Positions 36,209 through 49,342 of a stretch of DNA of 64,000 nt are shown in pieces; within the stretch, counting starts at the first letter, position 1; every line of letters begins with the position of its first letter. The notes under the pieces were generated by a model. It worked only from the letters and a program-made list of their open reading frames with translations. It made no database searches and was not told where the DNA came from. A program made the position numbers and the translations under genes. This DNA comes from Carya illinoinensis (lineage: Eukaryota > Streptophyta > Magnoliopsida > Fagales > Juglandaceae), in assembly GCF_018687715.1 (NCBI RefSeq), contig NC_056753.1:7959001-8023000 (forward strand). Direction: 5' to 3'.

Positions 36209-36400
36209 AAGAAGAAACAGGTACTTTCGCATAAATATCTCTCATTTTTATGTGTAGGAATTTCTATTCGTACACAGCTGATTTCTTCCTAATGGGTAAT
36301 TTTCTATTTTCCATTTTAGACTTATAGGAGAATATTTGTGGAGGAAGAGCAAATTGGCCATCCTAAGCCAGCAGAAGAAGTTGGAGGTGGTATTGACTAG
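36209..36400 (+). pseudogene. 3' coding remnant of the FRS gene beyond the TGA
   Basis: After the TGA the same frame runs four codons to CAG, then a GTACTT donor (36221). An acceptor CCATTTTAG at 36319 opens TYRRIFVEEEQIGHPKPAEE and closes with TAG at 36398-36400. This looks like the original C-terminus, now behind a stop. Confidence 0.6.
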
Positions 36401-39400
36401 GTTGTGCTCCCAACCCAGTGTAGTAATTTAACACAAGTAACACCTCCAGCCACTGATCAGGTTTGAGCATAGGTATTATGTATATCCTTAGGGTCTATAT
36501 TTCCCATACTCAATGCAAGAGCAATCAGTATATTATACTAATTTTAATCATTGTGCTATCTCTTCAGGCTACGCCAATCTTGCCCCATGGACTTTAGTAT
36601 ATACACTAACAGAATTTTGGTTACTAGTTTCACAAATGTTTGCAGTATCCATGGTTGGTACTTGTCGGTAAGTTTTCTCCAATTTTGCAACCGGGAGAAA
36701 GTAACCAGAAGTTGGAGAGTGCATGTTTTTTTCCCCCATATGCTCCATTACTACTCCATTACATCCAGCATCCATTCAGTATGCTTTATTGTCAACGAAT
36801 GCATTTATTGTGCAATAATGCTTTTGTTGGATGGGTAAGGAAATTAGAAGAGGAAGTTGCTAATTTATCCTTTTTCTATGCATATATATAATCCAATTTC
36901 CTCTGGCACATCCAGGAACTCCTTTGGTGTTGGGTACATGATTTTCCAACCTTTAACAGTTTTATGGTTGTGCACATGCAGTGTTGTATTTTGGGAGAGA
37001 GATGAGCATCATCATCTTGGTCTTATACCTTTGCATTGAATTGTGGGGAGTGTAGCGAAGTTCATTCTCTCTTGTCTTGTTGGCAGTCTCACGTAGTACT
37101 GATTGCAGTATATCTTCCCAAACGAAGAATTGACATCTTGTTTGTCCCTTTGTACAATTAAAGAAATCCAAGATCCAAATTACTATAACTTATTGTACAT
37201 GCAATAATGATTGGAAAAGTTGGAGAGTAATTACCGTCTGAAAATTTGGACAAACATAGAATTTCCTATTCGGGTTTTTATGGGTGCAGGAGATCTTTAA
37301 TGGCGCTTTCAAACCACACCAACAACTTGGCGAGTCAAGTTCAAGATCATTCAGTACACACGATGATGATTGACAAATGCCAAAAGTTCAATGCAGTTGT
37401 AGCTGCATGCGTAAAATGCTAACAACAGAACGCAGGTAAAATTCAATCATCATGCAGTTAATAGTATACAATGGGTGCGAAGTGAGTATTCCTTACCGAC
37501 TTCACTGCAAGATCTCATTGCTGTCCTTAAACTTTTGCATCATAGCGGGTATAAATTCAGTTGTCTAGCAATTGTCTCTATCTAACTCTCCATTTTCCAG
37601 ACTATGTTTGGGTTGGAGATGTTCAGTGAAAGTTTATAAATTTATAGAGCAAATTAGGGTATATAAGCAGGTTTTTTTTGTTTTTTTTGTTTTTTTTTTT
37701 TTTTATAATTGTGGAAGGTGAGGGACAATAGAGAATATACGTGGAGATGCTCATAGAGTTGTGACATGGAAGGTAGGTTTTCCTATAGCTTTGATTCACC
37801 GACCTCAATTGGACAGTAAAAGGGAGCCCATGAGTCCAAGGCCATATTCGGATGTTTGAGTCTATACTCTAGTTAAGACCTACCTTTGAGGAAGAGTGAG
37901 TCTCCTCGGTGGTGTGAGGCAAAGGGTCAAGTTTGTAGAGTGTTCCAATTGAAGCCATGAGCAAATATGAGTGAAGTGTGAAGAGCACTTCTAGTTCATA
38001 TTGGCAGGATGTGCCAATTCCAAATTAATTGGCAAAGGCAGTTGCTAGAGCCATACGGATATTAGTTGGAAATGAATTAACTACCGGTTAGGGTCAAAGT
38101 ACTAAGTTCAAATTGGGATCTAGTAGATGAAGTTAGAGCTTAGCGTTGCTACTATGTGCCAATCAATAACTTCAAATAGTGGTTTCTCCAGCTAATATTG
38201 GTTTTATAATTTATAACTGTTCTGAGGCTCAGTAGCTATAAATATAGAATTTATAATTTATCTCTTTCCTACCTCACTTATGTTATGTGCCCTGTTTTTT
38301 GGTAGTGATTTAAATGATAGTATTATTTAAGAGGTAATTTTATTTAAGATAGTATGAAAGCAGAGGTAATTTTATTTAAGATCATAGTATTAAAGCATAG
38401 GTTGATTTGATTTAATCAAGCATTTCATGTCTTAAGTCCACTAGTTTTGAGCATGGACTAACAAAACTACTACGTTCAAATGCAAGCATTGATGAATATT
38501 CTTCCACTGTCCAACAAACGTAATTATGATGTGTGAAGAGCATTTATTTGGTTTTCACTTAGGAGGATGAATATTAAATTAGAACTAAACTCTTACATAA
38601 TACAGCATTGTGCCTTCCATGTTTGTTGGACAGTGGAAGAAGAATCCTTGGGCTTTAATTCAGACCAAGGATACACATTCTTTGGTTGGAGGATTTTCAA
38701 TATAGCAATGACCAAATCAGATCTATAGAGAAATTGTTAAGGCTCCAGCGAAATGGTTAACACTCAAGAGAATGAGTAATATAAAATTATTCCTCTGTTT
38801 TTCTGCAGTGTCTATTTGTCCCCCTATTTTTTTAAAAAATTAAATAATTTTTATTCTACTTTTATTAATAAGTTGTAATATATTATTCAACCATATTTTG
38901 TATAAGATATACCTATATACAAATCGAGTGTGCATGAGCTAAGAGTGACAGCATAACAAAATGTGAGATACCTACTACGGTTTTTGTCGAGTAAATACTC
39001 ATCCATGATGATTCAAGCGATTTAATTGAATACCAGTTACTAATGGTCAACATAAGAAAGCTTTGTATAAAGAACCTTAAGAGTCTGCAAGCTTTGGATG
39101 CATGCTGGAAAACAAAACAGTATGTGCATATAAAAAATTTAATCAAGCTACCTTAAGCCTAAAAAGCCATAAACATTCAGGGTAGCATGGCCCTCGAGAT
39201 GCGAAAATCATTAAATCATAACTGCGATAACAGTGGCATAACTCTAGGCCTGTATGACTACTTCAGCCATGGCTAATCTCAGGTGCAATCCATCGACAAA
39301 CCAGAAATTGAAAAACAAATATATTAATTATAAACAACACAAACATTAAAATGCAGTTGTAGCACACAAGAAATGGGTCCTGATATACTTCAAATGCCAA

Positions 39401-40360
39401 GTTCCCACTATTATTGCATGCTCGAATACCTTCACTCTTTGCTAGGATGCTCGAAAACCCAAAATTTTAACACCCACTTCTTATGTGGATAATGGCAACC
39501 CAATGGAACAAAAACAAACCAAAAAATTAATACTTAGACATTCAGCATACCCACCATTGCCACCATTCGACATTCAAAGTATAATTTATTGTGCGTACTA
39601 ATAAAAGTTTCAGTAAAAACTGTGACGCTTTAATCCATTAACACATGATGTATACAATGATATCATCACCCATCAACCTTTAAAGGACAAAGAATTCAAT
39701 CCCCCCCATAGACAAAAAAGTAGACATAACATAATTTATAGAGGTAAGATTAAACCCATGTCCATATGATATTACTTCTGACAAGCACATGCAGGAGAAC
39801 AAACTTCATATCAGCACCCAATTGCAAGACCAAAGCACAGAATATCACTAAGGCAGAAACTTTTTATCTATATCAGGTATCAACCTCATTATTTGGGTAA
39901 ACCAAAAGCTACTTTTAATGTAATAACTGACATATCACCAACATATATATCAAGGTAGTAAAATACTATACAATAATAATGAATACTCTATCTATGCTAG
40001 CTAAAAGCTAAAAAAACTTTTTTAACTCAAACTGGTTCAGCCACCTTCAATTCACATTTCGGATAAGCTTACATCCCCTGTACTAAGGGGATAGATCTAC
40101 AGCTTAAACTGCTACAAGATATGAACCCGACCTCCATAAACCAAGTTGTGATTGATAAGCAACTAACATCTTCATACCAAACACTGAATTTCCAAACCGC
40201 TTTCAACAAAAATTTTAACTTATCGTATATTGTACAAAAACAAGAACCCAAATAAATATCGGAACACTTTCTAAACAATAAGGTGCATAAACGACCCAAT
40301 ACTTTTAATTTCTAAGTACAAAAGAAAGATTAAAACTATTCGGGTTAGACTTCAAAAAAA
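36401..40360. other. Long intergenic region without recognised gene
   Basis: No domain is recognised in any ORF. It contains a T-rich run (37672-37703), a duplicated GGTAATTTTATTTAAGAT segment (38330-38385), and a 21 bp perfect inverted pair at 38499-38519 and 38621-38641, listed separately. Confidence 0.5.
38499..38641. repeat. 21 bp perfect inverted repeat with a 101 bp spacer
   Basis: 38499-38519 (TTCTTCCACTGTCCAACAAAC) is the exact reverse complement of 38621-38641. It folds into a stem with a loop of about 100 nt. I do not recognise the arm as a known miRNA. Confidence 0.75.
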
Positions 40361-40474
40361 CTTACCTTCCAAGATGAATCTTGCAGCGGCTCGGGTCTGA
40401 AGGATAGACCAGCTGAGAGTGAGAGAAGGGGTGAGAGTGAGAAGAAATGCATTCACGCCAAGATACACAGATTG

Positions 40475-40477
<3 letters not shown>

Positions 40478-40517
<40 letters not shown>
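40478..40517. repeat. A40 homopolymer
   Basis: An uninterrupted run of about 40 A. Confidence 0.9.
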
Positions 40518-40520
<3 letters not shown>

Positions 40521-41474
40521 ACCTTTGAGGAAGATTCGGTCCAGCGTCTCAGTTAGCCTTCGAGTCACCAAATTCAAATGTAAGAACAGATTCGAGACTA
40601 AAGGGGCGATTATCTAGGGTTCAGGACTGAAGGCGCTCATTTCTCGGGACTCAAGGGGACTGTTGGCGTCGGGGTGAGAAAGAATGGGGGCGACGGGACC
40701 GTAGGGGCTGATCTCTATGGGTTCGGGACTGAATGGGGTTGTTGGCATCAGGGTGAGAAATAATATATGTAGGGAATGAAGGGGGTGATTTCTAGGGTTT
40801 GGGACTGAAGGGAATTGGGGTTGTTTGCGTCGGGGTGACAAAGAATGCTGCGTCTGGGTCTTTCCCTTGCTCACCTGACTCCATAACCGTAGTTGAAGTA
40901 ATGGGTATGGGGGGAGAATGAAGGCACAACCTCGGGAGGCCTAGCTCTGTCTTCGTTGTTTCAGGGAAAGCTGAGAGGTCTGAAGAGGGAAACTGAAAGT
41001 GGAAGAAACTGAGCTAGGGATTTCAATTTTACATTTCATTTCTAAACTGTGACGTGTGAACTGAACCGGCTGGCCACGTCAAGAGTGTGGTGTGTGGAAA
41101 AGGAAACCAGATGATGGATAGACTTTTCGTTGTGTTTTTTCTTCATTTCACCATTTATATCTTTGCTTTCCAATTTTGTCCCTCATGCAGTCTCGCCTCT
41201 TTCATGGATTAGTCTGAAAGTTCTGTCTCTCTCCTGTTGAAAAAATTTCTTTGCAATTTTATCTTAGATCCAAAAATGAGATGCACAATTTTCCCGGAGA
41301 TTTCCTCACATAGCTTAGATCTAAAACATAGAGAGAAAGAGAAGAAAAGGATTTTGTGGAAAAAAAGGGGGATAGCAAATAAAGGACTCTAGGCTGTTGC
41401 AAAGTCGTTGGCAACGGTGGAGGATGCGCTTAGCTTTCATGGTGGGGAAGAAGGGGAAGGGGAGAGAGAAAAGA

Positions 41475-41493
41475 GGGGGGGGGGGGGGGGGGG
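41475..41493. repeat. G19 homopolymer
   Basis: An uninterrupted run of about 19 G in a purine-rich stretch. Confidence 0.85.
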
Positions 41494-41640
41494 AACTTGA
41501 GCTTGAAGACAGACGACAGTGACTCACAAAGGGAAGCGAGAGTTTCGATGTGGGAGGGAAAGAACAGAAAGGATAGCGAGAGAGGGAAAGTAAAAAAGAA
41601 GGAAAAAAAATTGGTTTGCAACTTCCACGTGTCCTCTCTT

Positions 41641-42259
41641 CGAGCTATGAAGTAAGAGAAATGTTTGGGGTATCCATTTTGGATCCAAGAATTTCTACTG
41701 ATTTTTTTTTCTTTTTTTTTTTTTTTTGTAATAATGATTAAGTAAGTATTTTTTAATAATGTTGTAATTTTAAAAAATAAAAATTTTTGAGAGTATAAAA
41801 AAAAATTAGGAAAAAGAAAATTTTATTTGACCTTATTGATCAGATGTCTCATCATACACGACTCATAAAGTAATGATCAAAGTTTCGAAAGATACAACAT
41901 CAAAAGTTAACAGTTTTATAATATTAATTTTAATAAAAATCTTACTTATCATACCTTACACCACATACCATATCTCTTTTAATTTTGTTTCCTTTTTCTC
42001 ATAACAAATAGATGATGAATAAAATAACTCAATTAGTTTAATAAAAGTAAAATAATATAAAAATTAAGGGTGTCAAACATTGTTAATGGGTCGTATTCGT
42101 GTCGTGTAAATTCATGTATAGTATATTATATGGCTTAATTCGAACACAACCCATTAAGTTTATTGTGTCAAAATCTCAAACCGTAACATGACCCATTAAT
42201 ATAACAGATTGACACGACATGACTCGATCTGTTTCAACCCGTTTATGTAAATGCGTAAC
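41641..42259. other. AT-rich spacer with a degenerate repeat
   Basis: The part 42064-42260 contains GGGTCGTATTCGTGTCGTG and a partly inverse GACACGACATGACTCG. It looks like a decayed repeat of unknown class. No gene seen. Confidence 0.4.
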
Positions 42260-43128
42260 TCTGTGAAGAAAAAGAATGGTCCATGTAATTATGCAAGATT
42301 ACAGGAAGTTGAATAAGGTAACCATTAAGTACAAGTACCCTCTACCACATATAGATGATTTATTTATAGGGAGCACAGGCCTTCCAAGATAGGCTTGCAA
42401 TCCAAGTATCATCAATTAGATATTTAGAAGAAAACATTTTGGAAACGGTACTAGCATTATGAGTTCATTGTTATGCCATTTGGCTTAACTAATGCCCCCA
42501 CCACTTTTACAGATCTTAGGGATAGAGTTTTTAAGGATTACCTGGACCAATTTGTAGTAGTTTTTATTGATGATATTCTTATTTACTCTCGGAGTATTAG
42601 GGAATACAAGGACCACTTGAGAGTTGTCCTAACAACATTAAGAGAAAATAAGTTTGTATGCAAAATTTAAGAAATGTGAATTCTGGTAACAAGATTGTTT
42701 TCTTGGAACACATGGTGTCAAGAAAAGGAATTTCAATAGACCCAACAAAGATTGAAGTAGTGGTAAAATGGGCCAAGCCAGGTAATGTAATGAGGTACGA
42801 TGTTTCTTAAGCCTTACCAGTTATTATAGAAGATTTGTAGAAGAATTTTTTAGTAATGAAACTCTAATGACGAGGTTAACGAGGAAGAATAAGAAGTTCT
42901 TATAGACTATTAGGAACTAAAAAAAAGATTAATGACTATGCTAATTCTCACCATCACCTCAAGAAATTGTGGGTTTGTTACATTAAATGACACTCCGCTG
43001 AAGGGATTAGGTTGTGCCTTAATGCAACATGGGAAATTTATTTCATATGCTTCTCAACAGCTTAAAAACTATGAGCTAAATTACCTGACACACGATCTAG
43101 AGCTTGCGGCATTGGTATTTGCGAAGTC
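42260..43128 (+). pseudogene. Gypsy (Tekay-like) RT-RNase H fragment
   Basis: Shows the end of RT ([24 protein letters not shown]) and RNase H (LKGLGCALMQHGKFISYASQ, NYLTHDLELAALVFA). The RT active-site box FIDD is intact. Both ends are truncated, and several stops and frameshifts lie between RT and RNase H. No LTR is recognised around it. Confidence 0.87.
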
Positions 43129-45425
43129 CTCCCCGCAATCTCGCATTGTTACGGTAAGCCCAAGCCCAATCTCTCTCCTCCTTTTTCCCATTATCTCTTG
43201 TTAGAATGGCACCAAAGTTTCCTTTTGCCTCAATGTTCCACCACCATGCACAAAGGAAACCGATTAGTTCCCATCATAGCCCTCGGCTCCGTCGTGTTCC
43301 CCTTCCTCGGTGAGTCTTGAATCTTCCTTTTTCATTCACAGATGAAGTTATCGTCTAACCTTTATAAAATATAAAACATGCAGACTTTGGGGCTTAATTA
43401 GGTTACTGCCCTTAATTTTGTAAACCATGGCATAATGTAATTTGAACTTGCTTTTCGTTTGGTTGGTATTACTTTAGGCTTGCCTTACGTTGGGCTTACT
43501 TTATTGTGGGCTTTGTTTTAAGTCTCGAAATTATACGCATAGCACTTATAGTGTTAACCTATATTATTATTAAGAATTAATTTTTTCAATTAGATTACAG
43601 TAATATATTACTAAAGGTTGATTTCAATTTGAACATTTTATATATAATCAAGTCTAACTACTTAACCGAATTTTCCGCTATTTAGTTTTTACAAATTTGG
43701 ATAAAATATAGTTGTTCTACTAAAGTTATAATTTGAAAGTGAAGACATGTTATGGTATTTAAAGAATATTAGTATTTATTAGTTTTGTATAAACTGAATA
43801 ATTATTAAATTATTTCTTCTAGTATGTATTTAATTAAATAGAATATTATAGTACGTTTTTCTAAAAAATTTAATGACCTACATTACTTTATATAGATGAT
43901 GAGTTACGAAGTGAGATTTCAGAATCAACACTACGAGATAAATAGTTCTATCATAAAATTAGGATCAGCACATATTAACTAGTTTAGATGGACTATTTAT
44001 TAAAGTCAATTCTTTGGAAGCCAACTTTTATATACCATGCATGATATGGAATATGTAAGCATGTCATCCATCATAACACATAATTATGTTTAATTCCTCA
44101 TTTTATAGCTAGTTATGTTATTATGTATGAAATGCATCTCACATCATATAAGACACGTAAGCTTTCATTAATAAAATATAAGATAAAGATTCAAATTAAT
44201 AAGATTGCCATAGAAATGCATTGTACCAATGCACTCATGGGTAAGTGTGCAAACCGGGAACCTAAGTGATCAGCTTAAAATTTTGTCTTCCAAACGTAGA
44301 AATTGTCAAAGTAATACAAGGATAAGTTCAGGATCTTATTCCACAGGGACAAAAGGTTATCAAAGTGTTTGTAAAATTTTCTTTGTGTAAAATATGTGTC
44401 GATTATGAAATATGAAAATAAATGTGAATCTATATTTCTAAAATTATCAAAATTAAGAGACTTAGAGAAAGTGTGTAGCAAATGAATTAAACTTGTAAGA
44501 AACAATAAAACAAATACTTGAGATATAATTTTCACCCACTGATTTAGAGGTAAATTTACTTCTCTTTTCATCTTCTCTCAACCATGCTCTTATTCCTAAA
44601 AGTCATGGTCGGATAATATAACAATGAACCCCAATTCTTAGTCTAATAAAACCACTTGACAAATTATATAACAATTATAAAATATTAGAAGAAAGCTATC
44701 AAAGTCTTGTTACTTGTTCAAGTATTAATTGTGCCTTTACGTCTACAATTATCTAAACCAAGAACAAAGAACTTCAATCCTTCCTAGATGTAAACTGAAA
44801 TATTATCTAACAAGTTAATCATTAAAATCAAATAATCATGGAAGAAAATTCATTTCAAAACAGTCATAGGTTACTCATTGAATTCCAAGTCTAAAATCTA
44901 GCCTATCATCTTTAAATTAATAAAATGCTTAAAATGATAAATTCTAATATTTTAAATTGTTGTATGAAAATAAATGTAGAAGAATAAATCAAATAAACTG
45001 AAAGAAGCTAATCTGAAAACAACTCAGAAGTAAAGCTCGGAAACAAAAAAAAAGAAAAATAAAAGAACGAGAGAGAGCCTCCCTTCCGTCCGTCTGTCTG
45101 TAAAGAAATTAAACTACAAGAAAATAGAGCAAACCAGCCGAACAGGTCTGGAACTAAAGGAAAAAAAACTAGGAACTGTCAAGAACGAAAAAGAACCAGC
45201 CGCCTTCGTCTCAAACAAATAGAAAAGAAAAAAATAAAAGCTCCAAGCTATCCTACTGATCTGCTGCACCCCCTAAACGAAAAGCAAAAAAAATGAAAGA
45301 AGAAAAAGCCAAAACCAGCCGCCTAGGTTTGTGTCTTCTATAGCTATAGCTAAAGAAAAGAAAGGAAATAAAAAATAAAAACAATGCCTCCTGTAAGAAT
45401 GAAAAAGAAAGAAGATAAAAATAAA
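43129..45425. other. AT-rich region, probably old repeat debris
   Basis: No coding region. 43896-44031 matches 57508-57644 at roughly three positions in four. The rest is AT-rich and is interrupted by Copia element 3. Confidence 0.45.
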
Positions 45426-45430
45426 GCTAA

Positions 45431-45826
45431 TATTATAAACTATCTTAAATTGTATGATCATATTTATCTAGTCATCAAATGTATATTGTATAGTGCTAGT
45501 ATAGTACTAACATAGTTAGTTAGTCGATATATATATAGTACATAGTACTAACATAGTACTAGCATAGTGAGTTGGTCGACATATATATAGTACATAGTGC
45601 TAGTATAGTACTAGCATAGTGAGGTGGCCGACATATGCATAGTGTATAGTGTTAGCATAGTACAGCATAGTAAGCTAACATAGTTCCCTTTGTACACCTA
45701 TATATATCGTTGAATTCTTTAAGAAATTTATAAGTTTCATAACCTTTCTGAGTTCTATCTCTTTCTCTCTCCTTTTAAAAGTTTTATAATATGTTATGGC
45801 TCTCTCTTTGCTATGATTTCATAACA
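45431..45826 (+). repeat. 5' LTR of Copia element 3
   Basis: It contains three to four diverged units of about 50-60 bp built on CATAGTACTAGCATAGTGAG and TGGTCGACATAT, then TATATATA near 45701 as a core promoter. The bases after it (CGTTATCAGCACGA) are the usual start of the internal region in many plant Copia elements and probably the primer-binding site. Confidence 0.9.
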
Positions 45827-45928
45827 CGTTATCAGCACGAAAGTTCTGACGATTTTGAAGCTAGTAGTCCTCAACTTCAAGTAAGTTTTTCAATATATTT
45901 TTATATTCCTGATTTATATATGTAAAAA

Positions 45929-46977
45929 ATGTCAAATTTTACAAAATTGGAATTCGTTGCTCTTGACATTTCTGGAAAAAATTATTTATCTTGGATCCTT
46001 GATGCTGATATCCATCTGGATGCGATGAACCTGAGAGATACAATTAAAGAAGGAAATCAAGGGTCCCTGCAGGACCGTGCTAAGGCAATGATTTTCCTTT
46101 GGCACCATCTTCATGAAGAATTAAAACTGAGTATTTAACGATGAAAGATCCACTTATTTTGTGGAATGATTTAAGGGAGAGATATGAACACCAGAAAACT
46201 GTAATCCTCCCAAAAACTCGTCATGATTGGATGCACCTGAGGTTGCAAGACTTCAAGAGTGTTAGTGAGTATAACTCTGCACTCTTTAAAATTAGCTCGC
46301 TATTGAAATTATGTGGTGAAAAAATCACTGATGATGACTTGTTAGAAAAGACATATACTACTTTTCATGCCTCGAATGTGCTCCTGCAGCAGCAGTATCG
46401 AGAGCGAAAGTTCAAAAAATATTCTGAACTTATATCTTGTCTTCTATTAGCTGAGCAAAATAATGACCTTTTGTTAAGAAATCACCAGTCACGTCCTACT
46501 GGTTCTATATCATTCCCTAAAGTGAATGGTACTAGATTTACATTATTCCCAGAAGCGAACGGTGCATCTTTTCAAAGAAAACGAGGGCGTGGACGTGGTA
46601 GGAAAAACTATGGAAGTGGAGGTCCTAGAAGTGACCACACTAAAATGGACAATAATAGATATACACCGTACCACCAGAAGTGGTTCAGTTCAGAGAAGGG
46701 CAAAGGTCTCCAAAACAAATTTTTAAAGAAAGATGAAGATGGATGCCATAGATGTGGTATGACTGGACATTGGGCTCGTATCTGTCGTACAGATAAGCAC
46801 TTGGTTGACTTATATCAATCTTCTATAAAAGAAAAAACAAAGAAATTTGAAACAAATTTTATTGAACCATCATATGCTTTAGATTCTATAGATGGAGAAG
46901 ATATTACAAGTCTTGATGTTTCTGATTTCTTTGAGGATTCTAGTGGTAGAGTTGATCATGAAAGTGTTCCTTTTTAA
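45929..46977 (+). pseudogene. Copia element 3 gag
   Basis: The N-terminal part MSNFTKLEFVALDISGKNYL ends at a TAA caused by a one-base deletion near 46120. The rest, from MKDPLILWNDLRERYEHQK, is open for 278 codons. It has the arginine-rich RKRGRGRGRKN and one CCHC knuckle CHRCGMTGHWARIC (about 46743-46785). It ends with its own stop after FFEDSSGRVDHESVPF, so in this family gag closes before pol. Confidence 0.9.
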
Positions 46978-49342
46978 TTAATATATTTCATTTATCTTAT
47001 TATAAAATATTTTTATATTCTGCAATGTTTTGTAGTAATGAAAGTTTTATTTATTCTTTTATACTTGTTATAAATTACTGATGATATGATTTATCTGAGA
47101 ATGGAAATGGAGCATCCCTGAAGGATCGCCCTAAATCAATAATTTTATTGAGTATCTCATATGAATGATACTTGTACCAAAAACTCATTATAATTTATGC
47201 ACCTGAAGTTGCATAATTGAAATTGTGGAAAGAATATATATTTGAATGAAAGTCTCGAATGTGCTCCTGAAGTAGCAATATCGAGTATGCTCCTGAAGTA
47301 GCAATATGAAATGCAAATGTTCACAATATATTCTAAATCTGTATCAGTGACTGAGCAAAATAATGAGGTTTTGATAAGAATCATTATTCACGTCTTACTA
47401 GATCTACATCATTCCCTGAATTGAATGATAATGAATTTATATCATTCTATTCCCTGAAGTGAAAAGAATAATATGTTTCATTCAAAAAAACTAAGAGATT
47501 GGACGTGATAATGAATATCTTTTTGGGCCAGAAGCTCGTATTGGAAAAGTTGTAAGCTTTCTCTTTGAGATGATATTATACAAATTATTGAATCAAATAT
47601 TATGATGCATCAAAAGGTGACATGATTCAAAATATTTGTATCTTTTCATGGTTATCTTGATCATCCAAAATCAATTACGATAAGTCGAATGATTTTCATA
47701 TGAGCGTCCATAAAAGAACCAGAAGATTCTTCTACTATAAAGTTTTACCACCAGAAATGAAAAAAAAAAAATTTGCTTGAAACAAATAAGATGAAATTAT
47801 TCGACGTTATCTTGATTATCATATGTGAACCAGAAGTTCAGATGATAATTAAATTTTGGATACAATAAGATAAAAATGTCTCATATTCTAGTTGCTAAAA
47901 TCCCAGTGAGGATTGAAGTCCCTGTAGGACAATTAAGAAATTCAGCAGTCTAAAGACATGTATAAAGGCATGTGAGACTTATCGATACAAAAGATAGAGT
48001 ATCTCAAAAGAGAAAGGCACAAATAATTTGGTGCTCCTGAAGAGCCCATACCCACAAAACAAGCAATAAAATCCATCCAAATTTTCTGTATAAAATTCTC
48101 CTATATAAACTCTTGAAAAATACCTCCTGAAGAGATTTTTCATGAAAATGTCTTCGCTTGAAGAGGGACAGGTACCTGAAAATAACGAGATCTCGTTACA
48201 TTTCATGAATAATGGAGAAATTATGGATAGAAATAAAATTGTTGTCGACAATGTATTTCCATATGAGATGGCAATTGACATTACCAGAAGTAATGATGAA
48301 AGTGAATCAAGAATCGTCGAAGAATACGACGTAAAATATTGACCAAATTTGAAAGAAACAATTCCTGCAGAATTGATTCACTAGTAAAATATGATGCATC
48401 GGGACTTATAGTCCAAACACGTAAAGAGGTGATACTTGTTGAATGTCAGTGGGTATTTATGAAAAGGAAATAAAAATGTGATATATAAATCACAAGTCAG
48501 TTTCTCAATTCCTGCAGAATTGATATCACTAAGTAAAATGTGATAAATATGGACTTGAAGTCCAAACACCTAAAGAGGTGATTTTTGTTAAATATCAGTA
48601 GATATTTATATACATGATATAAAAAGCCTGAAACTTTTAATATGAAAATGTGATATGGAAATCACAAGTTAGTTTCTCGAAGAAACAATATTGATATGAT
48701 TTTAAAGTGGTTGAAATCATATTGAGATTTTTATTAGCTTGAAAGTTACCGAGAGTTTGGATATGCATGACTAACTGCATATTTATATGGATAATTGGAT
48801 CATGATATATATATATATATATGAAAATCTCTGAAGGATAGAAAATGTCTGAAGCTTCTAATATGAATACATCTGGAAATATGTATTCTATCAAGTTTCA
48901 AATATCCTTATATGATCTAAAGCAATCCAAACGCAAATGAAAACAAGCTATTATTGCAATTTATATATATGATTTAAATGTCATTGAGGCTCCAGAAGAG
49001 CTCATAAAAACTGCACATATTTGAAATATAAATCTGAAACCCTTGCGGCTTCAAGGGGAAGATGGATGATGTTATTAGTCATGAAATACCATCTTTTAAT
49101 ACAATTAGTATTTCAGATTCATATTATGGGTTTGATATGAAGTGTGCATTATTAAAGAAAAAATAAAAGGGAGCACACAGAACATCTACCAAAAGATAGA
49201 AACACAAATATGAATATTTGTGAAATATTATTTTATTATCTTGAAGCAAGAATTACAGAAATTTGAGGCACTTTGCTTCATTCTTTAAACGCTCTTATTC
49301 TTCAAGAATCTGCATAGCATCCCTATCTAAAGGGGTAGGCAA

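Larger units (their letters stand above)
40361..41640. other. GC-richer region with homopolymer tracts and short tandem repeats
   Basis: It holds a 40-base A run (40478-40517), a loosely repeated GGGACTGAAGG/GGGGTGAGAAAGAATG segment (40614-40870) and a 19-base G run (41475-41493). Donor-like GGTAAGT and GGTAGGT sites on the minus strand (40362, 40518) hint at a minus-strand noncoding transcript. ORFs here are low-complexity, and I do not believe any is a gene. Confidence 0.45.

Noticed and set aside
37300..37440. Open stretch EIFNGAFKPHQQLGESS with flanking AG and GT
   Set aside because: Could be an extra FRS exon, but it has no phase link to the preceding stop-terminated exon and no family resemblance.
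37868..40530. Shared 18-mer ACCTACCTTTGAGGAAGA at 37868 and 40517
   Set aside because: Similarity does not extend beyond the 18 bases, so chance or a tiny repeat relic is sufficient.
40614..40874. Proline/serine-rich minus ORF of 86 codons
   Set aside because: It results from a short tandem repeat of GGGACTGAAGG type. No start context or conserved domain.
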